This document shows, piece after piece, positions 52,225 to 61,344 of a stretch of 64,000 nt of DNA (position 1 is its first letter; every line of letters begins with the position of its first letter). Location of the stretch: assembly GCF_902506605.1 (NCBI RefSeq), contig NZ_LR733979.1:579064-643063 (forward strand), in the 5' to 3' direction. The notes beneath the pieces are model-generated. The model made no database searches. It was given only the letters and a program-made list of their open reading frames with translations, and was not told where the DNA came from. The position numbers and the translations under genes are program-made. Origin of the DNA: Sphingomonas sp. AX6 (GTDB taxonomy: Bacteria > Pseudomonadota > Alphaproteobacteria > Sphingomonadales > Sphingomonadaceae).

Positions 52225-54372
52225 ATGATAAAGCGCAAGAGCTACGACCGTTTGCCTTGGCTTCTGGCCGTGTTGCTCGTGATTGCCATTCCCGTGTCAT
52301 TGCTGGGGGTGAATGCCATCCTGGCGCGCGAATTTGACGCCAGTGAACGCTATGCAGCGGCAGTGTCGAGATCGTTCGAAACGCGCGAGCAATTGCGGCT
52401 TTTATTGTCGCTCCATCAGGACGCCGAAACGGGCCAGCGCGGATTTGCGTTGACTGCAAATCCCGCGTTTCTCGAACCGTACACGTTGGCCCGGGGTCGC
52501 ATCGACGGCACGTTTCAACGATTGGGATCACTGCTCGGCAACGATTTGGGAACGCAAAAGTCGACCACCGCGCTCCGGGCTGCCTCCCGCGCCAAGCTTG
52601 AGATCGTCGATCGCGATGTTGCGCTCGCCAAGGCCGGGGAGATTGGCCAAGCCCAGGCGTTGATCGCGACGGGCGAAGGACGCAGGCGGATGGACGCCCT
52701 GCGCACAATGGTTGCCGCGATGGACGCGGCCGAAGGCGAGCAACTGGCTGAGCAAACTGCGGCATCGAACCAATCGCGAAAAACACTTCAACAAACCGCC
52801 CTTGCTTTGAACGCTGCACTGATCGTGTTGCTGGCGCTCGCCGGGTTCGCGATCATGCGGGCGCTTCGCGGTCGGGCACGCGCAGTGGATCAGGCTCGAG
52901 ATCAGGCTGCGCGACAGGCAGCCGTATTTGACGGCGCCAAAGACGCCATGATCACGATCAATCCGTCGGGGAGCATAGAGACGCTTAATCCCGCTGCCGC
53001 CCGACTGTTCGGCCATGCCTCCGATGATTTGCTACGGCGCGACGTCGGCATTTTGTTTGAGGTCGCACCTGATCGGGGGCGCGTGGAAACGTTCCTAAAA
53101 CGGCTTCAGGCCAGATCGTCCTTGCAGAACGGGCGTGCGGAGGAATTCTGGGCAAAACGGCAGGACGGATCAACGTTTCTTGCCGACGTCACGATCAGTC
53201 CTGTGCCGCTTGTCGACGGCTATCGCTATCTCGCGGTGTTGCGCGACGTCACCGAGCGAAAACAGGTCGAGCGAATGAAGACGGAGTTCGTCTCCACCGT
53301 CAGTCACGAACTGCGCACCCCGCTGACGTCGATCGCAGGATCGCTGGGGCTGTTGTCGGGTGGCGCGGCAGGGACGCTGCCCGAACGCGCGGGACGACTG
53401 GTCGATATTGCGTATAATAATTGCCAGCGGCTGGTGCGGCTGATCAACGATATTCTTGATATCGAAAAGATTGAATCGGGTCAGATGCGGTTCGACAATC
53501 GCCCCGTCGACCTGGTCACTGCAACGGAAAGCTGCGTTCAGGCCAATACCGGCTTTGCCGAAGCACATCGCGTGACGATGGCCGTTGCGTCATTCGCGGG
53601 CGATGCGACGGTCATCGCCGATCCGGACCGATTGACGCAAATCGTGACCAATTTGCTGTCCAATGCGATCAAATTTTCGCCAGCAGGGGGCGTGGTCGAT
53701 GTCGAGATATTGCCCCTGGACCGGCGGTTTCGCCTGACCGTCGCCGATCGTGGTCCGGGCATTCCGGCGGAGTTTCGCGACCGTATTTTTGCCAAGTTTG
53801 CTCAGGCCGATTCATCGGACACGCGTAGCAAAGGTGGGACAGGCCTGGGTCTTTCGATCGTTCGTGAATTGGCCTTGCGGATGGGCGGATCGGTGATGTT
53901 CGAGGATCGCGAGGGGGGCGGCACGGTGTTCAGCGTTGATCTTCCCGCCGGGGAGACGACGATTGACGGAGAATTGAAACTTAAACCCGTTGCCACGATG
54001 GTCGGGCTGCCAATCATTCTTCATGTCGATGACGATCCAGACATGCTCCGCGTCGTTTCGGCAAACTTCGAGGGGCGGGCCGATATCCGATCAGCGAAGA
54101 CCGTTGAGGCTGCACGCAGCCTGATCCGCGTCCAGCATTTCGACGCCGCTATTCTGGATATCGGGATGGCTGACGGATCTGGGCTCGATCTGTTGCCACT
54201 GCTGCGCGAAAAGCTACCGGCGGCGCCGGTTGTGGTATTCACGGCCCAGGATCCGGATTCCGACCTGGATGGAGCGGTCGAAGCCTTGTTCGTCAAGTCG
54301 CGCGCCAGTCTGGACAGGCTGGTCTCCCGAACGTTGGAACTCTGCGGCGCGAAGGACGCTGACCCTGTATGA
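52225..54372 (+). CDS. Membrane hybrid histidine kinase: CHASE3-like sensor, PAS, HisKA, HATPase, receiver
   Basis: A 715-residue inner-membrane kinase. Membrane segments at about 12-34 and 190-213 flank a periplasmic helical domain with the CHASE3 pattern (LLLSLHQDAETGQRGFALTANPAFLEPY). A PAS domain follows (about 230-350), then HisKA with His361 in VSHELRTPLTSI, the ATPase domain (NLLSNAIKFSPAGG, DRGPGIP, GGTGLGLSIVREL) and a C-terminal receiver with Asp645 in AAILDIGMADGSGL. It starts 70 bases after the usher of cluster 1 and overlaps the next receiver gene by 4 bases. It is the likely sensor of the relay that controls the fibre genes. Confidence 0.95.
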   Translation: MIKRKSYDRLPWLLAVLLVIAIPVSLLGVNAILAREFDASERYAAAVSRSFETREQLRLLLSLHQDAETGQRGFALTANPAFLEPYTLARGRIDGTFQRLGSLLGNDLGTQKSTTALRAASRAKLEIVDRDVALAKAGEIGQAQALIATGEGRRRMDALRTMVAAMDAAEGEQLAEQTAASNQSRKTLQQTALALNAALIVLLALAGFAIMRALRGRARAVDQARDQAARQAAVFDGAKDAMITINPSGSIETLNPAAARLFGHASDDLLRRDVGILFEVAPDRGRVETFLKRLQARSSLQNGRAEEFWAKRQDGSTFLADVTISPVPLVDGYRYLAVLRDVTERKQVERMKTEFVSTVSHELRTPLTSIAGSLGLLSGGAAGTLPERAGRLVDIAYNNCQRLVRLINDILDIEKIESGQMRFDNRPVDLVTATESCVQANTGFAEAHRVTMAVASFAGDATVIADPDRLTQIVTNLLSNAIKFSPAGGVVDVEILPLDRRFRLTVADRGPGIPAEFRDRIFAKFAQADSSDTRSKGGTGLGLSIVRELALRMGGSVMFEDREGGGTVFSVDLPAGETTIDGELKLKPVATMVGLPIILHVDDDPDMLRVVSANFEGRADIRSAKTVEAARSLIRVQHFDAAILDIGMADGSGLDLLPLLREKLPAAPVVVFTAQDPDSDLDGAVEALFVKSRASLDRLVSRTLELCGAKDADPV

Positions 54373-54734
54373 CCCGCATACTTTACATCGACGACGAAGC
54401 CGACATCCGGGAAATAGCGGCACTGTCGCTCGAACTCGAAGGCGATCTCGACGTTCGTTGCTGTGCATCGGGCGCAGAGGGAATTGTCGTGGCGCGCCAA
54501 TGGCAACCCACGTTGATTTTGCTCGACGTCATGATGCCGCAAATGGACGGGCCGACGACATACGCGGCTTTGGCAGATGATCCGGCGACGGCGTCGATCC
54601 CCGTCGTCTTTATCACGGCGCGAACCCAATCCGCGGATGTCGACGCTTTAAAGGCTTTGGGCGCGCGGGGCGTAATCGCCAAGCCGTTCGATCCAATGGC
54701 GCTGGGCGGCCAGGTGAAGGCGTTGATTGAATGA
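54369..54734 (+). CDS. Single-domain CheY-like response regulator
   Basis: A 121-residue receiver without an output domain. Acidic pocket YIDDEAD, phosphoacceptor Asp in LILLDVMMPQMDG, Thr in VFITART and Lys in VIAKPFDP. It is coupled on both sides by ATGA overlaps, with the hybrid kinase and with the HPt gene, so it is a dedicated phosphorelay intermediate or sink. Confidence 0.94.
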   Translation: MTRILYIDDEADIREIAALSLELEGDLDVRCCASGAEGIVVARQWQPTLILLDVMMPQMDGPTTYAALADDPATASIPVVFITARTQSADVDALKALGARGVIAKPFDPMALGGQVKALIE

Positions 54735-55018
54735 ACGACGTCGAGGCGCGGATGGCCGCGTTACGCCGTCGGTTTGCAGACTCGGCTGATCAACATTCAA
54801 TTGCGCTACGCGCGGCGTTTCAAATCGATGATCGGGACCGTGTGTCGGAAATCGCACATCATCTCGCCGGTGCGGCAGGCATTTTCGGTCAGCCGGTTTT
54901 GGGGAACTGCGGAGCGCAACTTGAACAAGCAATAGACGCGGGCGCGGATGGCGTAGCGCTTGAGGCGTTTGTCGATGCTGTTTTAGCAGCGCTCAATCAG
55001 ATGGCTCGATCGCGCTGA
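54731..55018 (+). CDS. HPt-domain phosphotransfer protein
   Basis: A 95-residue helical protein. The phosphoacceptor His is in VSEIAHHLAGAAGIFGQPVLG, matching the HPt pattern of His, hydrophobic residue, Lys/Gly-Ala-Ala and a Gly. Two flanking helices with acidic and hydrophobic faces complete the four-helix bundle. It overlaps the receiver gene by 4 bases. It most likely passes phosphate from the hybrid kinase receiver to a LuxR-type regulator. Confidence 0.85.
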   Translation: MNDVEARMAALRRRFADSADQHSIALRAAFQIDDRDRVSEIAHHLAGAAGIFGQPVLGNCGAQLEQAIDAGADGVALEAFVDAVLAALNQMARSR

Positions 55019-55270
55019 CGAACGGTGGGAACCGATCGAGCGTTTGAAAACGAGCATGCGCATGAAATTCTGAGGTAGGCCCGGTCCTGCCAACGCTTCG
55101 CAGATCGCACGGCGCGATTTACGCAACCGGTAATGACAGCATGCGTGCAAAATTAGACGAAAGTCTAATTTCTTGGCCGTGATATTGGACATCGTGTGTC
55201 AAATCGGCGATGCTCGACACAGGAATAAGCAACAGTAATCGAACGACTTGAGCGCCGAGGGGACGACGCC

Positions 55271-55900
55271 ATGCCGAACATGATACTGATCGCCGACGAT
55301 CATCCGTTGACCTGCGAGGGGCTGGCAATGGCCGCGCGGCTGGCGGTTCCCGGCGCAATCGTTCATTTCGCTGGGACCATCGCGGAAGCCGAGCAACGCG
55401 TCGATGCCATTGGCAGTTATCAGTTGATCCTGCTCGACCTGATGCTACCCGATACAACCGGGTTTTCGGGCCTGCTCAGGTTGCAGTTCGCCGACCCGGA
55501 TGCGCGCATCGCGGTGATCACCGCACGCCAGGAACCCGCCCTTGCGACCCAGGCCCGCGAATTGGGAGCGGTTGCCTTTCTTCGCAAATCCGAGCCAATC
55601 GACGCACTGGCAGCGCACATTCGAAACATCGTCGCCGGTGTGGCTGTATTTCCGCCCGACCTGCCGATCGCAAAGAACAGCATGCGCGACCGGATCGCCC
55701 AGCTGTCCGAGGCCCAGCGCCGCGTGTTGTTCGCGCTTGCCGATGGGCGTTCGAACAAGCAGATCGCCTATGACCTGGGCATCACCGAGGCGACGGTGAA
55801 AGCGCATCTGACTGCAATTTTCCGCGGACTTAATGTCTACAACCGAGCCCAGGCACTGGTTGCGCTGCAACCGCTCCTCGGGTCGATCGGCGACGAGTAG
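55271..55900 (+). CDS. NarL/FixJ-type response regulator between the two pilus clusters
   Basis: A 209-residue regulator. The receiver has LIADDHP, phosphoacceptor Asp in LILLDLMLPDTTG and Lys in FLRKSEP; the LuxR helix-turn-helix is LSEAQRRVLFALADGRSNKQIAYDLGITEATVKAHLTAIFRGLNV. GAGGGG precedes the ATG. It lies 252 bases after the HPt gene and is the best candidate for the output of the relay. Confidence 0.93.
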   Translation: MPNMILIADDHPLTCEGLAMAARLAVPGAIVHFAGTIAEAEQRVDAIGSYQLILLDLMLPDTTGFSGLLRLQFADPDARIAVITARQEPALATQARELGAVAFLRKSEPIDALAAHIRNIVAGVAVFPPDLPIAKNSMRDRIAQLSEAQRRVLFALADGRSNKQIAYDLGITEATVKAHLTAIFRGLNVYNRAQALVALQPLLGSIGDE

Positions 55901-56029
55901 CGCCTGCTTCGACCAATAAGTCATCGCTCGAGTCAGACATTGGTCTTAGATTCGCGTCAAACTGTGCGCACAAGCGAACTCAGGTAAGACGAATGGGAGA
56001 TCGTTGTTGGGAAACAGCGAGAGCCCATC

Positions 56030-56344
56030 ATGCCCGAAATCGAAGCCGACCGGCAGCACCTCCATTTCCTGCTCGATCACATGCAACAAGTGCTCGATCA
56101 CGCCGATGCCGCTTCGGGATCTGTGCTTGCGCAATTGCGCTGGGAGCTCGCACGTCGGCTATTCCCGTATTTGACGGTAGACGGCTTGCGAAACCCGTGC
56201 CGCAAGGCAAGCTGCGGCGTCCTTCTGGAGAGGGTACGCGGACATTTCAAAACCTGGGACAGCAGCAGGATCGATCGCGACTGGCCGGCTTATCGCCGAG
56301 AGGCGCGCGGACTGGTCCAGTCGCTAAGGCTACATCTCGGCTAA
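56030..56344 (+). CDS. Hypothetical helical protein, 104 aa
   Basis: A soluble, mostly helical protein (EADRQHLHFLLDHMQQVLDHAD ... LRWELARRLFPYLTVDG ... RGHFKTWDSSRIDRDWPAYRREARGLVQSLRLHLG). The pattern of four helices and the RLFPYL segment recall hemerythrin-like proteins, but the metal-binding His/Glu set is incomplete. It is convergent with the tip gene of cluster 2 and follows the regulator by 129 bases. No firm function. Confidence 0.6.
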   Translation: MPEIEADRQHLHFLLDHMQQVLDHADAASGSVLAQLRWELARRLFPYLTVDGLRNPCRKASCGVLLERVRGHFKTWDSSRIDRDWPAYRREARGLVQSLRLHLG

Positions 56345-56376
56345 TCCCCAAGCCGCAATACGCTGGGGTACCTATT

Positions 56377-57309
56377 TCAGAATGTAACGACCACGCTGAC
56401 AGTGTCGGAATAGCTGCCCGCAGGCGGCGTCGGCTGGTTTACATCGATGCGCGCGCGATAGGTGAAGGGCTGGTTGGCAACCGTACTGCCCGTGCCCGGC
56501 GCTGCTGACACGAGGGGGTTGCTCTCGTCCCAGATCGTGCTGCCGTCGCTCCGATACAGATTGTATCGCAGGACGTTGCCGCCCGGCCCGCGCATCGCCC
56601 GCCACGGACGCGCACTACCATTGCCGCCGCTGGTCATCGACACGGCGTAGCTACTTCCCCTGGTACAGGCGACCATCACCGATTGGCTGATCTCGGCGAA
56701 TTGACGCACCAATGAGGCGCTTCCGAAATCGAGCGGCGGGGCGGCGATGCGGCAATCTGCCGCAACCGTGATCGTCACATTGATCACCGCGATTCCGGTG
56801 CCGGTTTCCGACAGGATGCAAATGCCCGCCAGATTGACCAGCCGACACATGTTCCAATTCCACTGGACGGTCAGCGTGTCGCTATAAACGCCGGCCGCGA
56901 CATTGGCGTTGCCCTGAATGGCGGCATGGAACACCGGCTGTAAATTGCTGCCGTTCAGTAATCCGATAAGGTCGCCCGAAAAATAATCGATCGTGCCGCC
57001 TTGCGTGAAGTTGCGCGTGCCGGTGGCGTTGGCGCTCAATCGGTACGGGATCAGGTCGCCCGTCGTGCCGCCCAGCCGGAAATTGCGCGCGCTGGTCACG
57101 GTCGCGCGGGCAGAATTGCCGCTCAGCAGCACGATCGGGGTACCGGTGCACGACAGGCCGCCCGGCCCGCTGGTCCCCGCGACGCTGCCGGATTGCACCG
57201 CGTAGGAACCGGTCGCGCCAAAACCGAGCGTGCCCCCGCCTACCGTGCAAGCGGCCTGCGCGATACCAGGAAACAGGATCGCGGCGATGATCGCAAAGAT
57301 CAGACGCAT
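56377..57309 (-). CDS. Two-domain SCPU protein, CsuE-like tip adhesin, cluster 2
   Basis: A 310-residue secreted protein (signal peptide MRLIFAIIAAILFPGIAQA) with two SCPU domains. The first covers about 20-150 (CTVGGGTLGFGATGSYAVQSG ... YSDTLTVQWNW) and the second about 175-310 (VTVAADCRIAAPPLDFGSASLV ... PAGSYSDTVSVVVTF). Two SCPU domains in the last gene of an archaic chaperone-usher operon match CsuE, the tip adhesin of Csu pili. Its start overlaps the usher stop by 10 bases. Confidence 0.85.
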   Translation of the reverse strand: MRLIFAIIAAILFPGIAQAACTVGGGTLGFGATGSYAVQSGSVAGTSGPGGLSCTGTPIVLLSGNSARATVTSARNFRLGGTTGDLIPYRLSANATGTRNFTQGGTIDYFSGDLIGLLNGSNLQPVFHAAIQGNANVAAGVYSDTLTVQWNWNMCRLVNLAGICILSETGTGIAVINVTITVAADCRIAAPPLDFGSASLVRQFAEISQSVMVACTRGSSYAVSMTSGGNGSARPWRAMRGPGGNVLRYNLYRSDGSTIWDESNPLVSAAPGTGSTVANQPFTYRARIDVNQPTPPAGSYSDTVSVVVTF

Positions 57310-59561
57310 GGTACGCCCCCGATATGGTCTAGGCCCTTACGTACTTCCGGCATGGTCACCGACACGCGGCACGATCCACCATCCTGGCGCGTGACGGAGA
57401 AGGCGAGCGAGGCGGGCGCATCACCGACGAACAGCACACCGTCCCAGCCGATGGACAGTACCTGCCCGCCCAGATCGGCAATGCTGCCCGCCGGGATGGC
57501 GCTGCCCTGCGCATCGACCAGGCCCAGCGTGACGCTGGCGGTGCGGTGGATCGGCATTCGGATGACCGCGCCAGATCCTTCGACGATCGCGACCCGCCGC
57601 TCGACCACGCTTGGCGACAGATCGGCATCAAGGCCGATCGGGTCGATCGAATAGCGCGCGGCGTGATAAGGTGCGACGCGCGGCACGAACACATGGCCGC
57701 GCCGGTTGGTCACGCCGACGATCTGATTTTCATAGCGGACCGGTACCCCGGCAACGCCTTCGGTGGAGACGAGCGCGAACGCGCTGCTGGTGCCGTTGGC
57801 CAGATGCACGCCACCGTCCATCACGATCACCGAGCCCGATACGCCCATCAGACCGATGGCCCGGTTTCCGGAGAAGGCGACGCCCGCATTTGCCTGAGCC
57901 GACTGGCCACGCGCGGTGAGGGTCGCTTGCCCCTGGTGGAAGCCACCGGCATCGGCGGCGATCCCGGCGTTGATGCCGATCCCCCCCGCATAGGGAACCG
58001 CGCTGCCATATTCGGCGTGAACCTGCGCCCGATCGCGCCCTGCCCGTCGTGCGCCGACACTGATACTCGCGCCGCCCAGCGCCATCGACACGCGAACCTG
58101 AAGCCCGAGTCGACGCCGGTCGATATCGTAATCCACACCCGCAAAACCCGCGACGCGCGATCCCAACGGCAACGACCAAGACGCCGTCGCCAGCCGTGCC
58201 CGTGGGCCTTGGGCGGGCCGCACATCCAGATAGCCGAGCCCGACATTGCCCCATCGTTCGAAATTGCCGCTGGCAAAGACGCGCGTGCTGTTACCACCGA
58301 CGGCTAGCGCGCGCGCGTCAAGATCGGCGATCGACCGGAAATCTCGCGATGCGCGGCGATGATCCGCCGATAGCGACCAGCGCCGCGCGATATAGCTGTA
58401 TCCGGCGGACCATAGATGCCCCGTCCCTGCGTCCGCGCGTCCCAGCGTCACATTGGCGTGGACGGTACCGAACAGGCCCGGCATCCACGCCGCGCCGATA
58501 CCGGCGGCGGCGCTGCGTGTGCTGGCTTCGCCGTGCCCCTCGATCGTCAGCCGGTCATTCAACCCGTGTCGAACGAAACCGCTGGCGGCGACCATGCCGT
58601 AATCGAAGCTCGACTGGCCATAACGGCGGCGTACCAGCCCGGTTTCCAGTCCGAAATCGGTCAGCCCGCGCGCCAGCAGATCGGGCGCAACGTAAAATGG
58701 GATATCGGTCGCAATCTGGCGTCCGACCGCATCGGTGGTCACGATCCGTGCATTGCCGGCGCCGGTCACCACCGGCAGATCCTCGATCACGAAGCGCCCG
58801 GGGTCGACCGCGCGCTGCTGCTGTCGCTGGCCGTCAATGAACAGATCGACCGCCGACGGCACCGCAGCCTCGCCTGCGAAACGGGGCAGCGGCATGGTGA
58901 TCAGGTCAGGCCGAATGCGCCACGCGCGACCGATCTGGATGCCCCCCATCCGGTACGCGCGCGTCCAGTTCAGCCCGCCCGAAATCAGGTCGCCCGCCAC
59001 CAGATGCAACGCACGTTCCGCGTCCACGCGCCGGAAATGAGTGTCGTAGCGCAGATAGGCGGTCGGACCGTTACCGAAGCGCAGCACGCCATTGTTCGAC
59101 AGGCTTCCGCCCGACGAAAACCAGCGCTGCTCGGTCCACAGGCCGCCGCCCACATGGCTGCCGCCGACCTGGACGTTCAGATCATAGCTGAACGCCAGGC
59201 CAGTGCCGCTTTCTGCTATGATGCGTGCAGTCGCGACGCTCGCGTGATGCGCAATAGGCAAAAGGGTGATGGCTACCGTCAGCGACAGGCGTTGGCCTAG
59301 CGGATCGTAATCGGCGGTGAAGCGTGAGTCATGCGCGACGTCGGTGCGCCCATCGCCTTCGATCGCGATGCCCGCTGCCATCAGCGCCGCATTGGGCACC
59401 CACAGCGCGTCGCTAATCGATTCGATCTCCACCAGCTCGGGATGGGCGCGACCGTTGACGACGAGCTCGACGAACAACGGCGTCCCGGCACCCTGCGCCG
59501 ATGCGACCAGTGGCGACAGCAGCGCGCACCAGCTCAACAACAGGGCAAGGAGACGGATCAT
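57300..59561 (-). CDS. Outer-membrane usher, Csu-type (archaic), cluster 2
   Basis: A 753-residue usher. Signal peptide MIRLLALLLSWCALLSPLVASA, then an N-terminal domain (LFVELVVNGRAHPELVEIES), a barrel with the segment VDLFIDGQRQQQRAVDPGRFVIEDLPVVTGAGNARIV at the usual place of the plug, and C-terminal domains ending CRVSVTMPEVRKGLDHIGGVPCV. The start at 59561 is chosen by the signal peptide; the longer frame reads through the chaperone's end in another frame. It corresponds to CsuD by position. Confidence 0.9.
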   Translation of the reverse strand: MIRLLALLLSWCALLSPLVASAQGAGTPLFVELVVNGRAHPELVEIESISDALWVPNAALMAAGIAIEGDGRTDVAHDSRFTADYDPLGQRLSLTVAITLLPIAHHASVATARIIAESGTGLAFSYDLNVQVGGSHVGGGLWTEQRWFSSGGSLSNNGVLRFGNGPTAYLRYDTHFRRVDAERALHLVAGDLISGGLNWTRAYRMGGIQIGRAWRIRPDLITMPLPRFAGEAAVPSAVDLFIDGQRQQQRAVDPGRFVIEDLPVVTGAGNARIVTTDAVGRQIATDIPFYVAPDLLARGLTDFGLETGLVRRRYGQSSFDYGMVAASGFVRHGLNDRLTIEGHGEASTRSAAAGIGAAWMPGLFGTVHANVTLGRADAGTGHLWSAGYSYIARRWSLSADHRRASRDFRSIADLDARALAVGGNSTRVFASGNFERWGNVGLGYLDVRPAQGPRARLATASWSLPLGSRVAGFAGVDYDIDRRRLGLQVRVSMALGGASISVGARRAGRDRAQVHAEYGSAVPYAGGIGINAGIAADAGGFHQGQATLTARGQSAQANAGVAFSGNRAIGLMGVSGSVIVMDGGVHLANGTSSAFALVSTEGVAGVPVRYENQIVGVTNRRGHVFVPRVAPYHAARYSIDPIGLDADLSPSVVERRVAIVEGSGAVIRMPIHRTASVTLGLVDAQGSAIPAGSIADLGGQVLSIGWDGVLFVGDAPASLAFSVTRQDGGSCRVSVTMPEVRKGLDHIGGVPCV

Positions 59562-59577
59562 GGCCGTGGATACGCAG

Positions 59578-60288
59578 TCAGATTGCGGGCGTGAGCACGA
59601 CCGAATGGCCGTTGACGCCCGCGCGCAGCACCGATGCCGGGGCCAGCGTATCGGGCAACGCCCAGCGCATCGTCGCGCCGGGCAGGACATAGCCGACCAG
59701 CCCCGACTGCACCGGCGATACCGCGCCGCGTTGTTCAAGGGTCAGGTCGGTCAGGCGCGCATGTCCGTTGCCGGTGTTGCGCACGACCAGCCAGCGCTTC
59801 CCGTCCTCGATCATGACGCGCGAATCGAGCGCAGGCTTGGCGGTGTCACGCGCTGCGTCGTAAGCGAACAATGGCAACGAATAGCGCATCTGGACGTCCA
59901 GCCGCGCGCTGACGGCGCCGGTTTCGCTGCGCGGGCGCGGCAGTTCATCGATAATCAGGCGATAGGCGCGCTCGCCGCTGGCCGCCGGGCCGCGTCGGAT
60001 GACGCGCACCAACTGGCGTTCGCCCGGTGCGACCGTGGCAATCGGCGGGCTGGCGACGATCGCCGATTGATCGACATGCGCATCGGTGCCGCTCGACTGG
60101 TCCCAGCCGAAGCTGCGCAATTGCAGCGTGACCGGGTCTGCGCCCTTGTTCTCAAGCCAGATCGCGGTCGCCTGTTCACCCTGTTCGATCCTGGGATCGA
60201 CCGGCCAGATCACGACGGCGGATTGCGCCAGCGCAGGCGCGGGCAGCAGAAGGAGCGCGGCCAGGACCGCGCGCGACAGCGAGTTCAT
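59578..60288 (-). CDS. Periplasmic pilus chaperone, Csu-type, cluster 2
   Basis: A 236-residue PapD-like chaperone with signal peptide MNSLSRAVLAALLLLPAPALA. The first domain has VVIWPVDPRIEQGEQATAIWLENKGADPVTLQLRSFGWDQ and VAPGERQLVRVI; the second has WLVVRNTGNGHARLTDLTL. The segment VIRRGPAASGERAYRLIIDELP contains the usual Arg-rich anchor region. AAAGGA precedes the ATG at 60288; a TTG two codons upstream is less likely. It corresponds to CsuC by position. Confidence 0.88.
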   Translation of the reverse strand: MNSLSRAVLAALLLLPAPALAQSAVVIWPVDPRIEQGEQATAIWLENKGADPVTLQLRSFGWDQSSGTDAHVDQSAIVASPPIATVAPGERQLVRVIRRGPAASGERAYRLIIDELPRPRSETGAVSARLDVQMRYSLPLFAYDAARDTAKPALDSRVMIEDGKRWLVVRNTGNGHARLTDLTLEQRGAVSPVQSGLVGYVLPGATMRWALPDTLAPASVLRAGVNGHSVVLTPAI

Positions 60289-60302
60289 CGTCAATGTTCC
60301 TT

Positions 60303-60800
60303 TTACCAGGTAACCGTGACGCGCACGGTGTCGGTGTAGAGCCCGGCGGCGTGCGCACCGGTCAGGGTCGCGCGACCCTTAAGCGCCAATCGCTGCGCGC
60401 TGCCGCCGACCGGAAAGCTGAGCGCGACGGACTGGCTTCCCCAGACCGTCGCCCCGCTTCCGACCAGCAGACGATACCCGATACGGTTGGTGCCATTGCC
60501 CAGCCGACGCTCCCCGCCCGCAGCATGGTCGCCCAAGTCCGCCGACACATTGGCAGTGGCGCCCGGCGTGCATTCGATCGCGATCCCGGTGCCGCTGCGG
60601 GACAGCAGATCGGCCTCTACGCTCTGGCTGGCAGTTCCCGGCACGGTACCGAAATCGATCCGCCCCAGCGCCCCGCCACCATCGATTGCGACTGCGCAAC
60701 CGTTCACGACGCGAGCTGACACGGTGAAGTCGGCATGGGTCTGCGCCTGGGCCCGCACGGCCAAGGTCGCGACCGCAACCGAGAGCAGAACCAGGCGCAT
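60303..60800 (-). CDS. SCPU-domain minor pilin, cluster 2
   Basis: A 165-residue secreted protein (signal peptide MRLVLLSVAVATLAVRAQA) with one SCPU domain: FTVSARVVNGCAVAIDGGG, GIAIECTPGATANVS, GYRLLVGSGATVWG and the end AAGLYTDTVRVTVTW. The Cys pair is kept. It lies 14 bases before the chaperone gene and 7 bases after the first pilin. It is the second pilin of the operon, in the place of CsuA or CsuB. Confidence 0.88.
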   Translation of the reverse strand: MRLVLLSVAVATLAVRAQAQTHADFTVSARVVNGCAVAIDGGGALGRIDFGTVPGTASQSVEADLLSRSGTGIAIECTPGATANVSADLGDHAAGGERRLGNGTNRIGYRLLVGSGATVWGSQSVALSFPVGGSAQRLALKGRATLTGAHAAGLYTDTVRVTVTW

Positions 60801-60807
60801 GACCGGC

Positions 60808-61344
60808 TTACCAGCTCAGCGTGATCTGAACCGTGTCGGCATAGCTGCCTGCAGGCAGAATGCCCCCGCTGTTGGTCGCGCGAGCATAGATCGGCACGAC
60901 GATCGCGGCACTGCTCGCCGCACCCAGCGCTAGGCTGCGCCCGATGCCGATTTCGTCATTACGCGCCGCATTGGTGTAGAGCCGATACGGCACCGCGCTG
61001 CTCCCCGACACCATCTGCCGCACGCCCGCTTGGTCGTTGGCACCCGCGCCGATCGTAAGTGCTGGCGTAGCGCCCGGCGAACACCGAACAGCCAGTGCTC
61101 CCAGCGCACCGACCAGTTCGCCATCCACCGCGGAAAAGGTGCCGGGCTGATCGGTGAAGTGGATGTCGCCCGTACGCCCCAGATCGGTCTGAAGCGCGGT
61201 CGCGTCATTCACAACACAGGCATTGGTGATGTTGAGCCGAACGCCGATCGTGCCGGTCGCCGACTGAGCGTTTGCTGGTACCGCTGACAATAGGATGGTG
61301 GCCGGAGCCGAGATGGCGAATGCTTTAAACAAAGAAATAAACAT
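60808..61344 (-). CDS. SCPU-domain pilin, first gene of cluster 2
   Basis: A 178-residue secreted protein (signal peptide MFISLFKAFAISAPATILLSAVPANA) with one SCPU domain: VRLNITNACVVNDATAL, LAVRCSPGATPALTIG, VPYRLYTN and the end PAGSYADTVQITLSW. As the first gene of a Csu-like operon it is the best candidate for the main fibre subunit (CsuA/B position). The upstream gap to the integrase remnant probably holds the operon promoter. Confidence 0.88.
   Translation of the reverse strand: MFISLFKAFAISAPATILLSAVPANAQSATGTIGVRLNITNACVVNDATALQTDLGRTGDIHFTDQPGTFSAVDGELVGALGALAVRCSPGATPALTIGAGANDQAGVRQMVSGSSAVPYRLYTNAARNDEIGIGRSLALGAASSAAIVVPIYARATNSGGILPAGSYADTVQITLSW

Noticed and set aside
59562..59738. 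N-terminal extension of the cluster 2 usher
   Set aside because: It overlaps the chaperone gene in another frame, is rich in Arg and Cys, and would hide the obvious signal peptide that starts at 59561.
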